From: CAZPHU01 sp964586285
GTDB lineage: Bacteria > Fibrobacterota > Chitinivibrionia > Chitinivibrionales > CAYFVL01
Assembly: GCA_964586285.1 (NCBI GenBank)
Contig: CAZPHU010000073.1
Span: 1 to 19,784 of the forward strand
Reading direction: 5' to 3'
DNA length: 19,784 nucleotides
The notes under the pieces were generated by a model that worked only from the letters and a program-made list of their open reading frames with translations, searched no databases and was not told the origin of the DNA. Position numbers and translations under genes: made by a program. Positions 16,902 through 19,784 of this stretch are shown here, piece after piece; within the stretch, counting starts at the first letter, position 1; each line of letters opens with the position of its first letter.

Positions 16902-18554
16902 CTAGCTTTCTTCTTCAAGCTCTTCCTGCTCCTGCTCCAGCTTTTCGTTCAGCTTGATTTGCCGATACTCTTGCGGGCTTATACCGGCGAGTTTATCAAA
17001 AATCTGTGAAAACTCCTTTTGCGAACGAAAACCCGTTTCAACCGCAATCGAATCCAGAGGTTTGTCTGTGTCGCGCAGGAGTATGCGGGCCTGTTTGATT
17101 CTCTGACCGCAGACAAGTGTGTCGAAATCGCAGCCAAAATCTTTTTCGACAGTTGCCCTTATCTCAGGCTCGGTGGATGAAAGCTTCTTTGATATCTTTC
17201 TTATATCCAGTTGCGGATCGTCCAGCATACTGTGAATGGTTTCAAGAATCTTTTCTCCCAAAGGAGAAAACCCTTTCTGCGTTTTTTGCATCTCAACAGT
17301 ATCCTGTCTGATCTTGTAAAAAACCAGCCATAATATCCCCATGATTGCGATTGATGCAATCACGACCAGCCCGGCAAGAGTAACCTTAAGGGGCAGCCAG
17401 ACCTGTTTGAGCTTAATCGTTCCCCATCGACTCGGGTTGTGACGACTTGCGGGGTGTGTTTTTGTCCAGGAATAAATATCTCTGCGGCCCGATTTGCCGG
17501 CTCCCGAAGCATCTATAACTGCAACATCGAAACCGAACTCCCTGGGAGGGAATTCGACATCGGCCAATATAACAAAAGGTATCTTGCATTCTATCGAGTA
17601 GCCCCCCTCGGTTTCGCGGGCCCGCCATTCCATTTCGTTTCCGGTCCGAACAAGAATACTGTCTACTTGAACGGATGCCGTATCATGCAAACTTACGGCC
17701 CAGGTAAACCTTCTTTGTCGAGGACCGACGGAAATTATCCTGTGTTCGACACCTGCAAATGAATCTCTGCTTTTCAACAGGTCGAACATAAGCTCGATTC
17801 TGTCTCCCGGGGTGATATTCGTATCCGTAACGGATACAGCAACATAGAAAAATGCAGAAGTCCACGTGCAGCGGATCTTTGCGTTGGGGCCGACGAACAT
17901 GGCGCCAAGATTCGGCCAGTCATCAAACCGGCCGTCGATACTTATACTGTCAAAAACCGGTACTTCATGGCAGTTGTAGGTTTTTTTGGACTCTTTGCGG
18001 GTACGATCTATCACCCATCTATGCGGCAGCGGCGGACTCTTTATCGTATCACCGTCTTTATGGTAGAGGACATATCCGAACTGGAGCTGAGTCTGGTCCT
18101 GGTCCGGTATATGCTTATAGTTCCATTCGGCACTGAATGGAGGTGTCCTTTTCACCGCGAGTGTCTCTGTCTTAAAGGGAAAATAGCGCACGAACAGAAC
18201 TGCTGAATCGACCGGGCATTTGGGAGATATCTCATATGTCGTTTTTGTTTTTTCGAGTACCCGAAGCGGGGGGGGAGACATAATTACGGCGCTGTCCGCG
18301 GTTATCAGGAGTTTTGGTAACGTGTCTTTTATTGTATCGGATAGGGTCTTTGTTGTGTCTTTGCGTCCGAGCGATAGAGTGTCGGAGAGCATCGGATCAG
18401 ATTTGGGTTTTCCCTGACTGATGGTAGAAAGAAGGGCGCTGTCGATGGGAATGTCTCCCGACGGTAAAGTCACGAAGTAACTGTCGTCGTTTCCCTCGTT
18501 TTTAGCCGAGAAAGACAGCTGTAAAAAAAACAGAATAAACAGAAAGGCTCTCAT
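16902..18554 (-). CDS. Membrane-anchored AraC-family regulator with extracytoplasmic CBM9-like sensor region
   Basis: The 550-residue protein has, in order: a signal peptide (1-17, FLFILFFLQLSFSA); a Ser/Thr/Asp-rich linker (about 50-85); an Ig-like segment (about 100-182); and a family-9 carbohydrate-binding-like domain (about 198-382) with ISIDGRFDDWPNL, FFYVAVSVTD, GYSIECKIPF and FGFDVAVIDASG. One transmembrane helix (VTLAGLVVIASIAIMGILWL, 391-410) follows, then a basic stop-transfer (KIRQ) and a cytoplasmic AraC DNA-binding domain (about 433-535) with the signature IAVETGFRSQKEFSQIFDKL and GISPQEYRQ. An acidic tail ends the protein. The likely mechanism is direct: ligand binding outside alters DNA binding at the membrane, with no kinase or receiver. 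It lies upstream of the propeller operon in the same direction, its most likely target. The start at ATG 18554 lacks a clear Shine-Dalgarno. Confidence 0.88.
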   Translation of the reverse strand: MRAFLFILFFLQLSFSAKNEGNDDSYFVTLPSGDIPIDSALLSTISQGKPKSDPMLSDTLSLGRKDTTKTLSDTIKDTLPKLLITADSAVIMSPPPLRVLEKTKTTYEISPKCPVDSAVLFVRYFPFKTETLAVKRTPPFSAEWNYKHIPDQDQTQLQFGYVLYHKDGDTIKSPPLPHRWVIDRTRKESKKTYNCHEVPVFDSISIDGRFDDWPNLGAMFVGPNAKIRCTWTSAFFYVAVSVTDTNITPGDRIELMFDLLKSRDSFAGVEHRIISVGPRQRRFTWAVSLHDTASVQVDSILVRTGNEMEWRARETEGGYSIECKIPFVILADVEFPPREFGFDVAVIDASGAGKSGRRDIYSWTKTHPASRHNPSRWGTIKLKQVWLPLKVTLAGLVVIASIAIMGILWLVFYKIRQDTVEMQKTQKGFSPLGEKILETIHSMLDDPQLDIRKISKKLSSTEPEIRATVEKDFGCDFDTLVCGQRIKQARILLRDTDKPLDSIAVETGFRSQKEFSQIFDKLAGISPQEYRQIKLNEKLEQEQEELEEES

Positions 18555-18820
18555 ATCAGAAATCTACACTTTATCTCTTCAAAAAAGCAATTGTGTACTT
18601 TGAAGAGTAAACGTTTTGCATGTATATTCATTCTTACGGGTAAGATTCGAAATAAAAGATATCTGTTCATCTACTCTTGAGTACTCTTTTAGAGGAATGT
18701 TCGGAAAAAGTACGGATGATCCGGCCGAAACAAAGGTCGCAAACAGCATCTGAAAAATCGGATAACCTTGTTATTATACCGTTTCAACTCATGGGTATAA
18801 AAGAAAAGTGAGGGATTTAT
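18555..18820. promoter_or_regulatory. Divergent upstream region of the AraC-type regulator with repeated AAGAGTA motifs
   Basis: On the minus strand AAGAGTA occurs twice exactly 10 bp apart (plus-strand TACTCTT at 18672-18678 and 18682-18688); the pair also creates the palindrome GAGTACTC (18679-18686). A third copy is on the plus strand at 18603-18609. One-turn direct repeats are a common arrangement for AraC-type binding half-sites, so autoregulation is plausible. Further right, TTATACC (18774-18780) and GGTATAA (18794-18800) form a 7-bp inverted repeat about 20 bp before the small membrane protein ATG, suited to an operator. No firm promoter elements were identified. Confidence 0.4.
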
Positions 18821-19057
18821 ATGAAATCGACCAAAAGTATTCTATTTGGACTCGCTGGAGCGTGGGTTTTAATCCTGATAATCGAGAAAATGACCGGGAC
18901 AGCCGGAAGATTAAAAGCCTGCAGACGACCATTTCCAGTACGTTGGATATGGTATCTGTTTCGATTCATCAAATCTACTCTCATGTTCACCCTGGCGGTC
19001 ATGAACATTTTTATGGCGATTTCTCTGGTAGATGAGGACGAAGCCTGCTCAAAATAA
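18821..19057 (+). CDS. Small hypothetical membrane protein
   Basis: The 78-residue product starts at ATG 18821, eight bases after GAGG. It has two hydrophobic segments, about 7-22 (ILFGLAGAWVLILIIE) and about 50-70 (STLMFTLAVMNIFMAISLV), separated by a basic stretch with RRPFPVRWIW, and a short acidic end DEDEAC. I recognise no family. An overlapping frame beginning GTG 18808 encodes a hydrophilic 75-residue peptide and competes for the same DNA; the membrane frame is preferred for its ribosome site and regular hydrophobic pattern. It is not obviously part of the neighbouring operons. Confidence 0.45.
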   Translation: MKSTKSILFGLAGAWVLILIIEKMTGTAGRLKACRRPFPVRWIWYLFRFIKSTLMFTLAVMNIFMAISLVDEDEACSK

Positions 19058-19369
19058 AAGTGTCCAAATACCGTCATCTTCATGGGAGCAGCCGGATACA
19101 AGCCGCGGGTTGTTCCCACCTGATTGATTCCCTTATTAATCAACGGCACATATTTATCATAAGATCCCCTAATACCGGCTGATCATTTCTCGTACTATTT
19201 TAGTCTAACAGATCAAATGAATCGGATTACCGGGTAACCCAGGTTGGGTTGATTATCGGGCTCATTTGACACCTTTAATAAGTAGCGGGTGCATTTAACT
19301 ATTTTTTAAAATTCTTCTTGCCGAATGCCCTTATTCGGTTTTATATGAAAATCAGTCAAGGAGGAAAAT
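19058..19369 (+). promoter_or_regulatory. Leader region of the nifS-type gene
   Basis: 312 bp lie between the small membrane protein and the cysteine desulfurase. The visible elements are a possible -35 TTGACA (19266-19271) without a good -10 at standard spacing; a hairpin AACCCA-GGT-TGGGTT (19236-19250); a terminator-like hairpin at 19321-19338; and a 14-codon frame starting ATG 19345 that overlaps the Shine-Dalgarno and ends at 19389 inside the nifS-type frame. No known Fe-S-regulator site or riboswitch was recognised. Confidence 0.35.
19321..19342 (+). terminator. Terminator-like hairpin upstream of the nifS-type gene
   Basis: CCGAAT-GCCCTT-ATTCGG is a perfect 6-bp stem with a 6-base loop, followed by TTTTAT. 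It lies 264 bases after the small membrane protein stop and about 30 bases before the nifS-type start. It could end upstream transcription or act as an attenuator. The T-tract is short. Confidence 0.4.
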
Positions 19370-19784
19370 ACGGATACGATCTATCTTGACAATAATGCGA
19401 CTACCAGAGTTGCCTCCGAGGTAAGAGAGGAGATGATGCCTTTCTTCAAGGATGCTTACGGGAATCCATCAAGCATTCATCATTTCGGTGGAAACGTCAA
19501 AAAGCACCTGGATACAGCGCGTGAAAAAGTGGCTATGCTTATCAATGCAGATCCCTCCGAAATCTATTTCACCGGATGTGGAACAGAAAGCGATAATCTT
19601 GCGATAAAGGGTTATTACAGCCGTCACGGAAATCGGACACAGTTAATTACATCCGCTGTAGAACATCCGGCGGTCCTGAACTGTTGTCATTATCTGGCCA
19701 AGAAGGGCGTTGCGCTTCAGGAGATTGGTGTCGATGAGGATGGGATGCTGAAAATGGAGGACCTTCAGGCTCTTCCGATGGATG
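19370..19784 (+). CDS. nifS: Cysteine desulfurase, NifS type (5' part, runs off the window)
   Basis: This PLP enzyme takes sulfur from cysteine for Fe-S cluster assembly in the cytoplasm. The visible 138 residues include IYLDNNATTRVASEV at the very start, DAYGNPSSIHHFGG, EIYFTGCGTESDNLAIKG and SAVEHPAVLN, all hallmarks of NifS/IscS class I enzymes. The PLP lysine and active cysteine lie beyond the window. The frame opens after TGA 19346 and contains no ATG, GTG or TTG before the conserved LDNNATT. ACG at 19370 sits five bases after AAGGAGG (19358-19364), just where family members start, so it is either a rare ACG start or an ATG-to-ACG sequencing error. nifS rather than iscS is a label of convenience, since the downstream partner (nifU or iscU) is not visible. 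Confidence 0.9.

Overview
This is a 19.8-kb piece of a draft assembly with two runs of N, from a Gram-negative bacterium of moderate GC. Secreted and outer-membrane proteins dominate. An AgmX/PglI-type (TonB-like) C-terminal domain and three secreted 14-blade propeller proteins with sorting-like C-terminal tails suggest the Fibrobacterota (Chitinispirillum/Chitinivibrio side) or a related Fibrobacterota-Bacteroidota lineage. This placement is an inference from domain types; no rRNA or tRNA gene is visible.

Layout. 1-330: an array of about 21-bp tandem repeats, each with a GATC, resembling the multi-repeat ends of some transposons, followed by a hairpin repeat unit. 418-2595 (minus): yifB/comM, an AAA+ ATPase, followed by a small membrane protein with a PH-like region. 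2920-4167 (plus): a SpoIIE-type phosphatase fused to a GHKL kinase domain. 4288-9737 (plus): a tightly packed run of coaE, a lipoprotein with an AgmX-type C-terminus, a polyprenyl-phosphate sugar transferase, a Wzi-like outer-membrane protein broken by an 84-N gap, and a YkgJ-type cysteine-cluster protein. The last gene contains an assembly artefact: a 55-bp segment is present on both sides of a 100-N gap, and collapsing it restores one 247-residue frame.

9873-18554 (minus) is the most distinctive part. It encodes a membrane-anchored AraC-type regulator (signal peptide, extracytoplasmic Ig-like and CBM9-like region, one transmembrane helix, cytoplasmic AraC HTH). After 319 bp follow three consecutive secreted proteins, each with about 14 Reg_prop-type propeller blades and a sorting-like C-terminal tail. 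The parts resemble a Bacteroides hybrid two-component sensor (HTCS: two 7-blade propellers, a transmembrane segment, an AraC output) taken apart into separate polypeptides without the kinase and receiver. I propose a surface glycan-sensing or glycan-binding system with a one-component membrane regulator.

18821-19057 (plus) may encode a small two-helix membrane protein. The window ends inside a NifS-type cysteine desulfurase (19370 onward) whose only sensibly placed start codon is ACG, preceded by a strong Shine-Dalgarno and a terminator-like hairpin.
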